From: Acinetobacter corruptisaponis
GTDB taxonomy: Bacteria; Pseudomonadota; Gammaproteobacteria; Pseudomonadales; Moraxellaceae
NCBI RefSeq assembly: GCF_030053775.1
Contig: NZ_CP125669.1
Coordinates: 3,591,962-3,655,961 of the forward strand
DNA: 64,000 bases
Reading direction: 5' to 3'
A program made the position numbers and the translations under genes. The notes under the pieces are model-generated. The model ran no database searches. It saw nothing but the letters and a program-made list of their open reading frames with translations, and was not told the DNA's origin. This document shows positions 16,482 to 25,167 of the stretch, piece by piece (within the stretch, counting starts at the first letter, position 1; each line of letters opens with the position of its first letter).

Positions 16482-17353
16482 AAGCCTGTTACTCTCCACG
16501 CTATTATGCCCGAACGCATACCAATAGCATGGAAAAGCTCACCGCGGTGGCGGATGTGTTGTGTAAGCATAAAATGGTTGAACTGATTGATCCTGGTTTG
16601 ATTGATGTTGAAATTCTAAAGAAACTCCATAATCCGCAATATGTTGAGGCCTTTCTGGCAGGCGAGTCCGCATTTGCAACCATACAAGGCTTTAAACCTT
16701 GGAATGAACAATTGCGGGATGCGATTTTATCAGTACAGGCAGGGCAGTTGGTTGGTGCTGATATTGCGTTTAAAGAGGGTATTGCCGCGAATATCGCACA
16801 GGGCTTTCATCATGCCAGTTATGAGTCTGGTGCGGCGTATTGTACCTTTAATGGTTTGGCCTTGGTCGCAAAGCAATATCCTGAAAAACGAATCTTTGTG
16901 CTGGATTGTGATCAGCATGGTGGAGATGGCACTGCGATATTTACCAACCGACTCACCAATCTGGTTAATTTTGGAATTTTTGGGATTCGTTTTGGTTGTA
17001 AGGCAGGTGAGCGCAGCCTGACCCGTTATATCCACCCCAAGCAAGGCAATTTTGATTTATATCGGGAATCCATTTTTGAGGCATTTCAATATGCTTCACG
17101 TTGGGAGGCCGATCTGGTTATTTATCAGGCAGGGATGGATTGTCATCAACATGATAAATATGGCTCGAAGTGGTTGACCACAGAGCTGTTGTTTGAACGT
17201 GACCGTTTGGTGTTTGATATGGCAAGAAAAATGAAAATTCCCATACTGTTCGTGTTGGCGGGTGGCTATCAGGCACTTGAAGATCTAGCGCCTTTGCATG
17301 TAAATACATTTAAGGCTGCAAATGAGGTTTATTTTCCTCATATAAATTTATAA
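16475..17353 (+). CDS. Histone-deacetylase superfamily hydrolase
   Basis: This is a zinc-dependent amidohydrolase of the arginase/deacetylase fold (classes act on acetyl-lysine, acetylpolyamine or acetoin-type substrates). The 292-residue protein is a compact single domain. Catalytic elements are all visible: the His pair in GFHHAS (about residue 110), the Asp-x-His zinc site in LDCDQHGGDGT, the second zinc Asp in YQAGMDCHQHD and the catalytic Tyr in LAGGYQAL. The usual DxDxHHGNG motif reads DCDQHGGDG, with Gly replacing the second His. It overlaps the unknown protein upstream; AGGA precedes ATG 16475. The substrate is not predictable from sequence. Confidence 0.88.
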   Translation: MLKACYSPRYYARTHTNSMEKLTAVADVLCKHKMVELIDPGLIDVEILKKLHNPQYVEAFLAGESAFATIQGFKPWNEQLRDAILSVQAGQLVGADIAFKEGIAANIAQGFHHASYESGAAYCTFNGLALVAKQYPEKRIFVLDCDQHGGDGTAIFTNRLTNLVNFGIFGIRFGCKAGERSLTRYIHPKQGNFDLYRESIFEAFQYASRWEADLVIYQAGMDCHQHDKYGSKWLTTELLFERDRLVFDMARKMKIPILFVLAGGYQALEDLAPLHVNTFKAANEVYFPHINL

Positions 17354-17365
17354 GGATTCGTCATT

Positions 17366-17410
17366 ATGCAGGTAAAGAATACTGGTTATACGGTTATTGA
17401 TAGCTTGTAA
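17366..17410 (+). other. Micro-ORF of 14 codons after the HDAC-family gene
   Basis: ATG at 17366 follows AAGGATTCG and encodes MQVKNTGYTVIDSL before TAA. It could be a leader peptide or the remnant of a lost gene. The gap to 17598 has nothing else. Confidence 0.25.
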
Positions 17411-17597
17411 TAGGGAGGAAATATGTGATAGTTTTTAGTGTAAATAATATACATTAAATTTAACTATTGTGATTAATTTTGCGTTTTCAATGAAAATTAA
17501 ATGACTCAGTAGTTAAATGATTAAAGTGACTCTGTCATAAAAATGAAAAAAAATACTCTTAAACTTTAATTATCTTCTTTAGAAAAGGATAGACGGT

Positions 17598-17807
17598 ATG
17601 TTCCATTTAGGTGATCTTGTGGTCTTAAAAAAAGGCTATGATTTGGTACTTGAAGTAGCTAACTTTAATGTACAAGAATGTTGTGATGTCTGGAATGAGG
17701 ATGACTATTTTCTAGGCATTGGTTTTTCAGAGCTTCGTTATGCAACAGCGGAGGAATGTGATGCTGGACATCGGATTACTTCAGGAAATGATTTGGTCAT
17801 GCAATGA
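17598..17807 (+). CDS. Small hypothetical protein, 69 aa
   Basis: I do not recognise the family. The protein is small and acidic, beginning MFHLGDLVVLKKGYDLVLEV, a beta-rich pattern reminiscent of small SH3-like folds, and it has three cysteines (two adjacent, in QECCDVW). It has no signal peptide or transmembrane helix. An AAAAGGA ribosome site precedes ATG 17598, and a strong terminator follows directly after the stop, which together support a real monocistronic gene. Confidence 0.7.
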   Translation: MFHLGDLVVLKKGYDLVLEVANFNVQECCDVWNEDDYFLGIGFSELRYATAEECDAGHRITSGNDLVMQ

Positions 17808-17808
17808 A

Positions 17809-17837
17809 ACAGCCCTCAAAATGAGGGCTGTCTTTTT
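17809..17837 (+). terminator. Rho-independent terminator
   Basis: ACAGCCCTCA (17809-17818) and TGAGGGCTGT (17822-17831) are perfect complements around AAA, followed by CTTTTTA. It ends the 69-aa gene and may also serve metI from the opposite strand. Confidence 0.9.
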
Positions 17838-17851
17838 ATTAATTATATCGT

Positions 17852-18547
17852 TTAACGCAATTTTGCCAACCAATCGCCCAACATTTGCACCAACTGGACA
17901 AGCAGCAGAAGCACGATGACAGTGAGGATAACCACACTGGTATCAAAACGCTGATAACCATAAGAAATGGCTAAATCACCGATACCACCTGCGCCAACAG
18001 CGCCCGCCATTGCTGTGGCACCAATTAGAGTAATCGTTCCTGTGGTTAGGTTCAGGATCAGTGAGCTACGCGCTTCAGGGATAATAAACTTAAAGATAAT
18101 TTGCCAAGGGGTTGCACCCATTGCCTGAGCTGATTCAATAATTCCCTCATTCACTTCAAGCAGAGAAGTTTCAATTAGACGGCCTAGGTATGGACCCACA
18201 TAGATGGTTAAAGGCACAATTGCAGCCCATGTCCCAATGGATGTTCCCACCAGCAGTTTGGTTAGTGGAATCACCGCAATCAATAAAATGATAAATGGGA
18301 GTGAACGTAGGGCATTGACAATAGGATTGAGGAAATAGTAAATCACCCGATTTTGTAGGATGCCACCTGTACGGGTAACCACCAGAGTAATACCCTGAAC
18401 CAATCCCCAGATACAGCCAAATAGTAATGAGAAGAAAACCATTTGAAAGGTTTCCTGCAAGGCTGTCACAAACTGGTCAATGCTGAGGGCACTATGCCAA
18501 AAAGGTGCCGTGACTTCAGTCAGCCATTGTACAATTAAATCTCTCAT
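17852..18547 (-). CDS. metI: Methionine ABC transporter, permease
   Basis: MetI is the inner-membrane channel subunit of the D/L-methionine importer MetNIQ. The 231 residues contain five to six hydrophobic helices: FFSLLFGCIWGLVQGITLVV, the LRSLPFIILLIAVIPLTKLL stretch, and a C-terminal VVILTVIVLLLLVQLVQML helix. The EAA loop that docks on MetN reads ESAQAMGATPWQIIFKFIIPEA. GAVGAGGIGDLAISYGYQRFDT is the family's signature end. Its ATG overlaps the metN stop (18544-18547), so translation is coupled. Confidence 0.96.
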   Translation of the reverse strand: MRDLIVQWLTEVTAPFWHSALSIDQFVTALQETFQMVFFSLLFGCIWGLVQGITLVVTRTGGILQNRVIYYFLNPIVNALRSLPFIILLIAVIPLTKLLVGTSIGTWAAIVPLTIYVGPYLGRLIETSLLEVNEGIIESAQAMGATPWQIIFKFIIPEARSSLILNLTTGTITLIGATAMAGAVGAGGIGDLAISYGYQRFDTSVVILTVIVLLLLVQLVQMLGDWLAKLR

Positions 18548-19569
18548 TGGCTGACTCCAGACTGTTCAACTTTAACGCCATGCTGCTCCAGAAATTGGAT
18601 TGCTTCCTGAATAATGCTTTCATCACCGAGCAGTTGAATAAACATTTGCCCAATCACGGTACCATTGATTTCAGTCATATTGGCAAACAGAATATTTAAA
18701 CTGATGTCAAACTGCTGGATGACTGCCTGAATTAGCGTTTCCTGTGCAGATGTACCCAGAAACTGCAAACTATAAATACTATTGTGATGTCTGTGTTCAA
18801 GGTTGTTTAAGATATTTACTGGCAACTGTTGCTGTAATACCGTTTGAATAAAGGTTTTTGTGGTGGGGTGTTGTGGTTGACTAAAAATATTCAGCGTAGG
18901 CCCTGTTTCAATCACCTTGCCAGCTTCCATTACTGCCACATAATCGCAAACAGTCTCAATCACATCCATTTCATGGGTGACCATCACAATGGTGATGTTT
19001 TGTTCCTGATTGATCTTCTTTAACAGTGCCAGCACGGATTGGGTGGTTTGTGGATCAAGTGCGGAAGTCGCCTCATCACACAGCAGAATCTTGGGGTGAT
19101 TGGCAAGCGCACGTGCAATCCCTACACGCTGTTTTTGTCCACCTGAAAGTTCGTCAGGGTAGGCATCTTTTTTATGTTTGAGATCAATAAAATCTAGTAG
19201 TTCAGCTAAACGCTTTTCTCGTTCCGCCTTACTATGGCCAAGTAACCTAAGTGGCATTTCAATGTTTTCAGACACCGTTTTGGTTTGTAATAAATTAAAG
19301 TGCTGAAAAATCATGCCAATATTTGCACGTTCTTGACGAAGAGTGCGTGCATCCATTGCAGTAAAATCTTTTTGATTAATGATGACTTGCCCTTCGGATG
19401 GGTGTTCAAGCAAGTTAATCAGTCGGATTAAGGTACTTTTACCTGCGCCACTATAGCCAATAACGCCAAAGATACTCCCCGCTGGAATCTCTAAATTGAT
19501 TTGATCCAGCGCGTTGATCATTTGACCTTTTAGTTGATAGCGTTTTGAAATATTTTTAAATTGGATCAT
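18544..19569 (-). CDS. metN: Methionine ABC transporter, ATP-binding protein
   Basis: MetN is the cytosolic ATPase of the methionine importer. At 341 residues it is the full-length form with a C-terminal regulatory ACT-like (NIL) domain. ABC motifs: Walker A GYSGAGKSTLIRL, the Q-loop in IGMIFQHFNLL, the signature LSGGQKQRVGIARAL, Walker B ILLCDEATSALDP and the switch His in VMVTHEMDVI. The NIL domain spans about 265-341; in E. coli it binds methionine and shuts the transporter off. An upstream extension to 19605 begins in the terminator, so ATG 19569 (MIQFKNISKRY) is chosen. It is separated from metQ by a repeat and a terminator. Confidence 0.96.
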   Translation of the reverse strand: MIQFKNISKRYQLKGQMINALDQINLEIPAGSIFGVIGYSGAGKSTLIRLINLLEHPSEGQVIINQKDFTAMDARTLRQERANIGMIFQHFNLLQTKTVSENIEMPLRLLGHSKAEREKRLAELLDFIDLKHKKDAYPDELSGGQKQRVGIARALANHPKILLCDEATSALDPQTTQSVLALLKKINQEQNITIVMVTHEMDVIETVCDYVAVMEAGKVIETGPTLNIFSQPQHPTTKTFIQTVLQQQLPVNILNNLEHRHHNSIYSLQFLGTSAQETLIQAVIQQFDISLNILFANMTEINGTVIGQMFIQLLGDESIIQEAIQFLEQHGVKVEQSGVSQ

Positions 19570-19587
19570 GTTCGTCAATACTAGGCA

Positions 19588-19623
19588 AAAAAGCAAAACA
19601 GGCAAAATTATTTTGCCTGTTTT
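19588..19623 (-). terminator. Strong terminator just upstream of metN
   Basis: AAAACAGGCAAAAT (19595-19608) and ATTTTGCCTGTTTT (19610-19623) are perfect complements. On the minus strand the stem is followed by GCTTTTTTGCC and then, about 20 bases later, by the metN start. Transcripts from metQ must cross it to reach metNI. Confidence 0.8.
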
Positions 19624-19627
19624 ATTT

Positions 19628-19895
19628 AGGGTTTGTTGATATTTCAGCCATGCATTGCGTTATCGGCTAAAACCACACAAACGAGGCATGAAACGCAGGT
19701 AATGGAGAGACCCTTACCAAGTTTCATAACGAAGTTTGGGGCAGTTTTAGCCATAACCCTTTGGGACAGGGATATTTTTTGCCGTTACTGCGTTATGCCT
19801 TACTCATTTAGAATGACTAAATTTCGTAAGTCACGTCTTGTACCGTCTAAAAAATATCCTCTGTCGCAAGCATCTGTGAAATGTCAACAGACCCT
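19628..19895 (+). repeat. MITE-like 268-bp element, copy 1
   Basis: The element begins AGGGTTTGTTGATATTTC and ends GAAATGTCAACAGACCCT, imperfect inverted repeats of each other. The same element lies at 47374-47656 and, inverted, at 59276-59543. Internally it has the pair GGGACAGGGATATTTTTT / AAAAAATATCCTCTGTC, also an inverted repeat. An open frame across it is closed by a stop in copy 2, so it does not appear to be coding. It ends 9 bases before the metQ stop codon. Confidence 0.85.
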
Positions 19896-19904
19896 ACGAT
19901 TATA

Positions 19905-20780
19905 TTACGGATTTGCTTCTGTGAGATAGCTTGTTGGCTTGTTTACGTCAACTTTAGTGCCAGCAAAGTGTTCCTGCACATATTGCTTGACTGCTTCGGT
20001 ATGATAAAGCGCGCCGACCTTTTGCAATACTGGATCATCTTTACGTGATTCGGCAGTTGCCAAAATATTGACGTTTAACTTGGTGCTCTGGTCAATTGGT
20101 TCATAGAAGATTGCATCTTTAAGAACGTTCAAACCACCTTCCATCGCAAGGGTATTACCCAACAGGATTGCATCAACCTCGTCTTTTACACGTACAGCAG
20201 TTGCCATCTGAATCGGCTTGATTACAATTTTCTTGCTGTTTTCAATGATGTCGGCAGGCGTACCTTTCACTGGGTCAAAGTCAGGTTTTAACTTGATCAA
20301 GCCAGCGCTTTGTAAAAGTAATAGTGCACGGGATTCATTGGCACCATCATTTGGAATGGCAATGGTTGCACCCTGGGCAAACTCTTCAACTTTCTTTACC
20401 TTATTTGAATAAATCCCCATAGGTTCTAAATAAGTGGTTGAAACAGGCGCGATCTTGTCTTTGTTGGCTGCGTTGAAAGCAACCAGATAAGCATAAGACT
20501 GGAATGCATTGAGATCAACTTCCTTATTGGCGACCGCCGTGTTCATTGCCACATAATCCGTGAAGTTTTTCACTTCCAGTTTAATACCAGCAGCCTTGGT
20601 TTCTGGCAGGCTGGCAATATGGCGCCAAATATCAGCGTCTGAACCTGTAGATGCGATGACAACAGTCTGGAGGCCCGCAGCATCATTTTTTTGTTCACTC
20701 GATGCGGTATCTGGCTGTTTACTGCATGCCGCAAGTAATAGCACCGATACACTTAAAAAAAGGCTAATCAGCTTTTTCAT
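19905..20780 (-). CDS. metQ: Methionine-binding lipoprotein
   Basis: MetQ is the periplasmic substrate-binding lipoprotein of the MetNIQ importer. The signal peptide ends in the lipobox LLAAC with the modified cysteine at residue 19. The 291-residue protein has the NlpA/MetQ body: VVIASTGSDADIWRHIASLPE, GIKLEVKNFTDYVAMNTAVANKEVDLNAFQSYAYL, the YSNKVKKVEEFAQGATIAIPND block and a C-terminal KVGALYHTEAVKQYVQEHF. The gene order here is metQ, repeat element, terminator, metN, metI; more commonly metN comes first. Confidence 0.95.
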   Translation of the reverse strand: MKKLISLFLSVSVLLLAACSKQPDTASSEQKNDAAGLQTVVIASTGSDADIWRHIASLPETKAAGIKLEVKNFTDYVAMNTAVANKEVDLNAFQSYAYLVAFNAANKDKIAPVSTTYLEPMGIYSNKVKKVEEFAQGATIAIPNDGANESRALLLLQSAGLIKLKPDFDPVKGTPADIIENSKKIVIKPIQMATAVRVKDEVDAILLGNTLAMEGGLNVLKDAIFYEPIDQSTKLNVNILATAESRKDDPVLQKVGALYHTEAVKQYVQEHFAGTKVDVNKPTSYLTEANP

Positions 20781-21350
20781 GTATAAATCCTAATCGGAAG
20801 AATGCCGAGAACATTATGATTTCTCAAGCATCAATCATTGCAATGGGTTTGTATGTTGCAAATTGGCATCCTCATTCAACAATCACGTGAATTGTTTTTA
20901 AGTTTTAATCCAGAAGACTATTTGCAACAACAGAAGAAATAGATGAATATTCAAATTCCAGTTGGTCTATCCCGTGTCTGGAAAATCTCTATTCAATTAT
21001 TCCTTAAGTTAAATTGGGAGCTGAATACGATTGAATATTGATGTTTTATTTTATTAAATGATTGAAAATAATCATGAATAATCTAAAACAACAATTGAGC
21101 TGTATTCAAAATTTTAGCAATCATAGCAATAATTTACCAACTGATACAGGGGAAGTATTTGTATTTGGATATATAAGCATATGATTATCTGAGGGAAATT
21201 GTGTTCAAAGTAAATATAAATTGATGATAGTTTTATAAATTTTTTTTAAATCTGGGGTTGAGTGATTTACGGGAAAATAAATATATGTTTTTCTGAATTT
21301 TATATTTAAGTAATGAATATAGAAGTTTGATTTATTGCCTATTAAAGAAT
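20781..21350. other. 570-base AT-rich region upstream of metQ
   Basis: This contains the metQ promoter region and nothing I can call a gene. I looked for a SAM-type riboswitch before metQ and saw no matching core. Short near-repeats (GAGCTGAATAC and GAGCTGTATTC) occur about 90 bases apart and could be regulator sites. No RNA gene is evident. Confidence 0.4.
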
Positions 21351-21378
21351 AAAAAAGCTTTCCAAGGAAAGCTTTTTT
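21351..21378 (-). terminator. Terminator after purD
   Basis: AAAAAAGCTTTCC pairs with GGAAAGCTTTTTT around AA. Runs of A and T on both sides make it bidirectional. Confidence 0.85.
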
Positions 21379-21393
21379 ATCAATTAGACTGGC

Positions 21394-22680
21394 TTATTCT
21401 GCCTTTTCACGCGCAATGGCACGGTAACCAATATCGCTACGGTATTGCATACCTGTAAATGTGACCTGACCACATACTTCCAGTGCATTAATTTGCGCTT
21501 CCAGTACTGTGTCACCGAGTGCGGTTACACATAGCACACGGCCGCCTGCGGTAATGATATGGCCATCTTCAGTGGTGGCTGTACCTGCATGGAAAATCTT
21601 GGTGTCTTCAGGCGATTGCCCAAGACCAGAAATCACATCACCTTTACGCACGGTTTCAGGATAACCCTCAGCAGCAAGGACGATACCAATTGACTTGCGT
21701 TCATCCCACTCAGCTTCTTTTGGTAGGTTGCCTGCAATACCTGTCTCAACCAGATCAACCAATGAGGATTTCAGACGCATCATGATTGGCTGGGTTTCTG
21801 GGTCGCCAAAACGGCAGTTGAACTCGATCACACGAGGTTGACCCTGTTCATCAATCATTAAGCCAGCATATAGGAAGCCAGTATAGGTATGTCCATCATT
21901 CGCCATACCTTCTACGGTTGGACGCATGATTTCCGTCATCACACGTTCAAATACATCAGCAGTTACAACTGGAGCAGGAGAGTAGGCGCCCATACCACCC
22001 GTGTTCGGGCCTTGGTCACCCTCGAAAATACGCTTGTGATCCTGTGAGGTTGCCATTGGTAAAATGTTGGTACCATCAATCATGCAAATGAAGCTTGCTT
22101 CTTCACCATCAAGGAATTGCTCAATGACAACACGTGAACCTGCATCACCAAACTTGTTGCCTGCCAGCATGTCATCAATTGCGGCAAATGCTTCTTCGTT
22201 GCTCATGGCAACGATTACGCCTTTGCCCGCAGCTAGACCATCCGCTTTGATTACGATTGGCGCGCCATGTTGTTCAATATATGCTTTTGCAGCGCCCACT
22301 TCGGTAAAGACATCATAAAATGCGGTTGGGATGTCATGACGCTTCAGGAAATGTTTGGCAAATGCTTTTGAACCTTCAAGCTGGGCAGCATACTGGGTAG
22401 GTCCCCAGATTTTCAAGTCTGCGGCACGGCAGGCATCAACCACACCGTTGACCAAAGGGGCTTCTGGTCCAACAATAATCAGTTCAACCTGATTTTCCTG
22501 TGCAAAACGAATAATGGCTGGGTTGTCCAAGATGTCCAGCTCAACGTTTTTACATTTATCTTCTGTTGCTGTGCCCGCATTACCTGGTGCAACAAAAACC
22601 TGAGTGACTTTTGCATCTTGTGCGATTTTCCATGCAAGTGCATGTTCACGGCCACCGCTACCCAAAACTAAAATATTCAT
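21394..22680 (-). CDS. purD: Phosphoribosylamine-glycine ligase
   Basis: PurD catalyses the second step of purine synthesis, joining glycine to phosphoribosylamine with ATP. It is a 428-residue ATP-grasp enzyme. Motifs: MNILVLGSGGREHALAWKI at the start, VGPEAPLVNGVVD, the ATP-grasp block APIVIKADGLAAGKGVIVA, the GEEASFICMIDG segment, DQGPNTGGMGAYSPAP and VIEFNCRFGDPETQ with metal ligands. The longer frame to 22746 crosses the palindromic repeat; ATG 22680 with AAGGGAA upstream is preferred. It follows purH on the same strand. Confidence 0.97.
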   Translation of the reverse strand: MNILVLGSGGREHALAWKIAQDAKVTQVFVAPGNAGTATEDKCKNVELDILDNPAIIRFAQENQVELIIVGPEAPLVNGVVDACRAADLKIWGPTQYAAQLEGSKAFAKHFLKRHDIPTAFYDVFTEVGAAKAYIEQHGAPIVIKADGLAAGKGVIVAMSNEEAFAAIDDMLAGNKFGDAGSRVVIEQFLDGEEASFICMIDGTNILPMATSQDHKRIFEGDQGPNTGGMGAYSPAPVVTADVFERVMTEIMRPTVEGMANDGHTYTGFLYAGLMIDEQGQPRVIEFNCRFGDPETQPIMMRLKSSLVDLVETGIAGNLPKEAEWDERKSIGIVLAAEGYPETVRKGDVISGLGQSPEDTKIFHAGTATTEDGHIITAGGRVLCVTALGDTVLEAQINALEVCGQVTFTGMQYRSDIGYRAIAREKAE

Positions 22681-22735
22681 TTTAAAGTTATTCCCTTTTT
22701 CAGTATTTAAGAATATACCTGTTAAAAATAAAAAA

Positions 22736-22841
22736 GTCCCTCTCAACCTCTCCCTAACCCTCTCCTAAGAGGAGAGGGAACCTATATTATTGATATTGGT
22801 GTAGTCTCCCTCCTTTTAGGAGGGAGATTTAGAGGGAGGTA
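22736..22841. repeat. Palindromic CTCTCC element, copy 2
   Basis: This holds two hairpins, CCCTCTCCT/AGGAGAGGG and TCTCCCTCC/GGAGGGAGA, plus half-sites CCTCTCCCTAAC and TAGAGGGAGGT at the ends. The design is the same as at 12113-12213. It lies between purH and purD. Confidence 0.8.
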
Positions 22842-22868
22842 AATAAGATGGAAATTTTAAAGTAGCAT

Positions 22869-24443
22869 TTAGTGACGGAAGTGACGCATACCCGTAAAGA
22901 CCATTGCAATACCTGCTTCGTCGGCAGCGGCGATGGTTTCTTCGTCACGCATTGAACCACCTGGCTGGATAATACATTTAATGCCAGCTTTAGCCGCATT
23001 ATCAATACCATCACGGAATGGGAAGAATGCGTCAGAGGCCATCACAGCACCCTCAACTACCAAACCCGCATGTTCCGCTTTAATGGCTGCAATACGTGCT
23101 GAGTTGACACGGCTCATCTGACCTGCACCCACACCAATGGTTTGACGGTTTTTCGCATACACAATCGCATTCGATTTCACGTATTTCGCTACTTTCCAGG
23201 CAAAGATGAGATCATCAATTTCTTGTTCAGTTGGTGCACGTTTGGTCACAACCTTAAGGTCATCCTTGGTGATCATACCTAAATCTTGGTCTTGAACCAG
23301 CAAACCACCGTTTACACGTTTATAGTCAAGCTGTGCTGCGCGCGCATCAATGGCTGGAAGCTCACCACACACTAGGACACGAACATTCTTTTTCGCACCA
23401 GTAACTTTAAGTACACCGTCAGCAATGCTTGGTGCAATAATCACTTCAACGAATTGACGATCTACAATTGCCTGAGCAGTTTCTACATCCAACTCACGGT
23501 TGAATGCAATGATGCCACCAAAAGCAGATTCAGGATCAGTTGCATAAGCAAGGTCATAAGCCGCTTTGATGCCATCTAGTGACACAGCTACACCACAAGG
23601 ATTCGCATGTTTAACAATGACACACGCTGGTTTGACAAATGATTTCACACATTCAAGTGCTGCATCCGTATCTGCAATATTATTATAAGAAAGCTCTTTA
23701 CCCTGTAATTGTTTTGCTGTTGAAACAGATGCTTCCTTGGCATTTGCTTCTACATAGAAAGCCGCGTTTTGATGAGGATTTTCACCATAACGTAAATCTT
23801 GCGCTTTGTTCAGTTGCGTATTGAAAGTGCGGGGGAACAAATCTGCTTCACCCTCAGCCTTACCTACACGCGCACCCAGATAAGAAGCAATCATGCCATC
23901 ATATTGTGCGGTATGCTCAAATGCTTTTACCGCCAGGTCGAAACGAGTTTCGTGGGAAAGTCCACCATTCGCTTTTAACTCAGCAACAACTGCATCGTAG
24001 TCAGCAGCATTGACGATGATACCGACTGAAGCATGGTTTTTTGCCGCTGCACGAACCATGGTTGGACCACCGATGTCGATGTTTTCAATCGCATCAGCAA
24101 GTGAACAATCTGGTTTAGCCACAGTCGCAGCAAATGGATAAAGGTTGACCACAACTAGATCAATCGGATCAATGTTGTGTTCCTGCATCACTACTTCGTC
24201 CAGACCACGACGAGCCAGAATGCCCCCATGAATTTTTGGATGCAGTGTCTTAACACGGCCATCCATCATTTCAGGAAAGCCTGTATGTTCAGAAACTTCC
24301 ACAACGGCAATGCTGTTGTCTTTAAGCAACTTGTATGTACCGCCCGTAGATAGAATTTCCACCCCTAGCGCTGCAAGGTTTTGAGCAAATTCAACGATTC
24401 CAGTTTTGTCGGAAACAGAGATTAAAGCACGTTTGATAGTCAT
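22869..24443 (-). CDS. purH: Bifunctional AICAR transformylase / IMP cyclohydrolase
   Basis: PurH performs the last two steps of IMP synthesis: formyl transfer to AICAR and ring closure. The 524 residues fit. The cyclohydrolase domain (1-~200) starts [20 protein letters not shown] and contains [25 protein letters not shown] (here [17 protein letters not shown]) and [17 protein letters not shown]. The transformylase domain carries [14 protein letters not shown], the catalytic Lys-His pair in [13 protein letters not shown] and the end motif [16 protein letters not shown] 24443 is used; the frame extends only to a TTG at 24455. fis precedes it, with a hairpin between. Confidence 0.97.
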   Translation of the reverse strand: MTIKRALISVSDKTGIVEFAQNLAALGVEILSTGGTYKLLKDNSIAVVEVSEHTGFPEMMDGRVKTLHPKIHGGILARRGLDEVVMQEHNIDPIDLVVVNLYPFAATVAKPDCSLADAIENIDIGGPTMVRAAAKNHASVGIIVNAADYDAVVAELKANGGLSHETRFDLAVKAFEHTAQYDGMIASYLGARVGKAEGEADLFPRTFNTQLNKAQDLRYGENPHQNAAFYVEANAKEASVSTAKQLQGKELSYNNIADTDAALECVKSFVKPACVIVKHANPCGVAVSLDGIKAAYDLAYATDPESAFGGIIAFNRELDVETAQAIVDRQFVEVIIAPSIADGVLKVTGAKKNVRVLVCGELPAIDARAAQLDYKRVNGGLLVQDQDLGMITKDDLKVVTKRAPTEQEIDDLIFAWKVAKYVKSNAIVYAKNRQTIGVGAGQMSRVNSARIAAIKAEHAGLVVEGAVMASDAFFPFRDGIDNAAKAGIKCIIQPGGSMRDEETIAAADEAGIAMVFTGMRHFRH

Positions 24444-24491
24444 GATTTTGGTCAACAGTTTTGAAGTCTACAGATTAAAACAATTAAGCAT

Positions 24492-24522
24492 AAAAAAATG
24501 CCCACGAGAACGTGAGCATTTT
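24492..24522 (-). terminator. Hairpin between fis and purH
   Basis: On the minus strand AAAATGCTCACG pairs with CGTGGGCATTTT (one G-U wobble) around TTCT and is followed by a T-run. It is a terminator or attenuator setting purH expression below fis. Confidence 0.8.
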
Positions 24523-24527
24523 ATCAA

Positions 24528-24797
24528 TTATTCACTCATTAAACCGTGAGCTTTTAACTTTTTACGCAAAGTTCCACGGTTAAGGCCTAAAATTTCAGCG
24601 GCACGCGTCTGGTTGCCACGGGTATATTCCAAGACCACAGATAAAAGAGGTTTCTCCATTTCTGCTAAAACCATGTCATACACTTGAGATGGTTGCTCAC
24701 CTTGCAACTGTGCAAAATAATGACGAACTGCGCGATCTACATGGATGCGGAGAGCGACATCAGATTGAGCCGTAAAAATAGGAGATTTGCTATTCAT
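24528..24797 (-). CDS. fis: DNA-binding protein Fis
   Basis: Fis is a nucleoid-associated dimeric protein that bends DNA and activates stable-RNA promoters during growth. It has 89 residues, slightly shorter than E. coli Fis (98). The C-terminal half is strongly conserved: [20 protein letters not shown] leading into the helix-turn-helix [17 protein letters not shown]. The N-terminal hairpin region is present but diverged. In enterics fis follows dusB; here it precedes purH instead. Confidence 0.95.
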   Translation of the reverse strand: MNSKSPIFTAQSDVALRIHVDRAVRHYFAQLQGEQPSQVYDMVLAEMEKPLLSVVLEYTRGNQTRAAEILGLNRGTLRKKLKAHGLMSE

Positions 24798-25167
24798 GCG
24801 TGTTAATCCGAAAAATCAAATATCACTTGGGTAAAGTAATATATAAATGTGGTCTAAATTACTGAATCCTATTTTAGATCTCAGCAACTCTAAAACAAAA
24901 GAACTATTAGCTTGCCACAAATCCTCGAATTGTGTAAAAAATAAGCGTAACAATGGTTAAATATTTGTTACAACCCACTTTTAAAAACAAAAAAACCAAC
25001 AGTGCGCTTAGGAGATAAAAGCACAGTTCGTTTAACGATTTTATTGTCTGTAAATAACGAGGAGTATGTAGGTCAAAGCATTCGTGGCGCGTATCATACC
25101 ACTGTCAGCGAAAAAGTGAGCAAATTAACTGCACTTTTTTTTATTTTTTTGTCATTTTTTTATGCTT
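24798..25167. other. 370-base intergenic region upstream of fis
   Basis: The region is AT-rich and carries a probable fis promoter (25093-25123) and a long leader. A short plus-strand frame from a GTG near 25002 has a poor start and low-complexity translation, so I do not call it. Confidence 0.45.
25093..25123 (-). promoter_or_regulatory. Possible fis promoter with extended -10
   Basis: Minus-strand TGGTATGAT (extended -10, TATGAT at 25093-25098) lies 19 bases from TTGCTC (25118-25123). This would give a leader of nearly 290 bases before fis. Confidence 0.35.

Noticed and set aside
19633..19929. 98-codon open frame across MITE-like copy 1, with an 87-codon relative in copy 3
   Set aside because: Copy 2 has an early TAG in the same frame and there is no ribosome site. 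The conservation is explained by the DNA repeat, not by a protein.
20781..21393. SAM riboswitch before metQ
   Set aside because: No SAM-I, SAM-II or SAH-type core is visible. Only AT-rich sequence and weak near-repeats occur.
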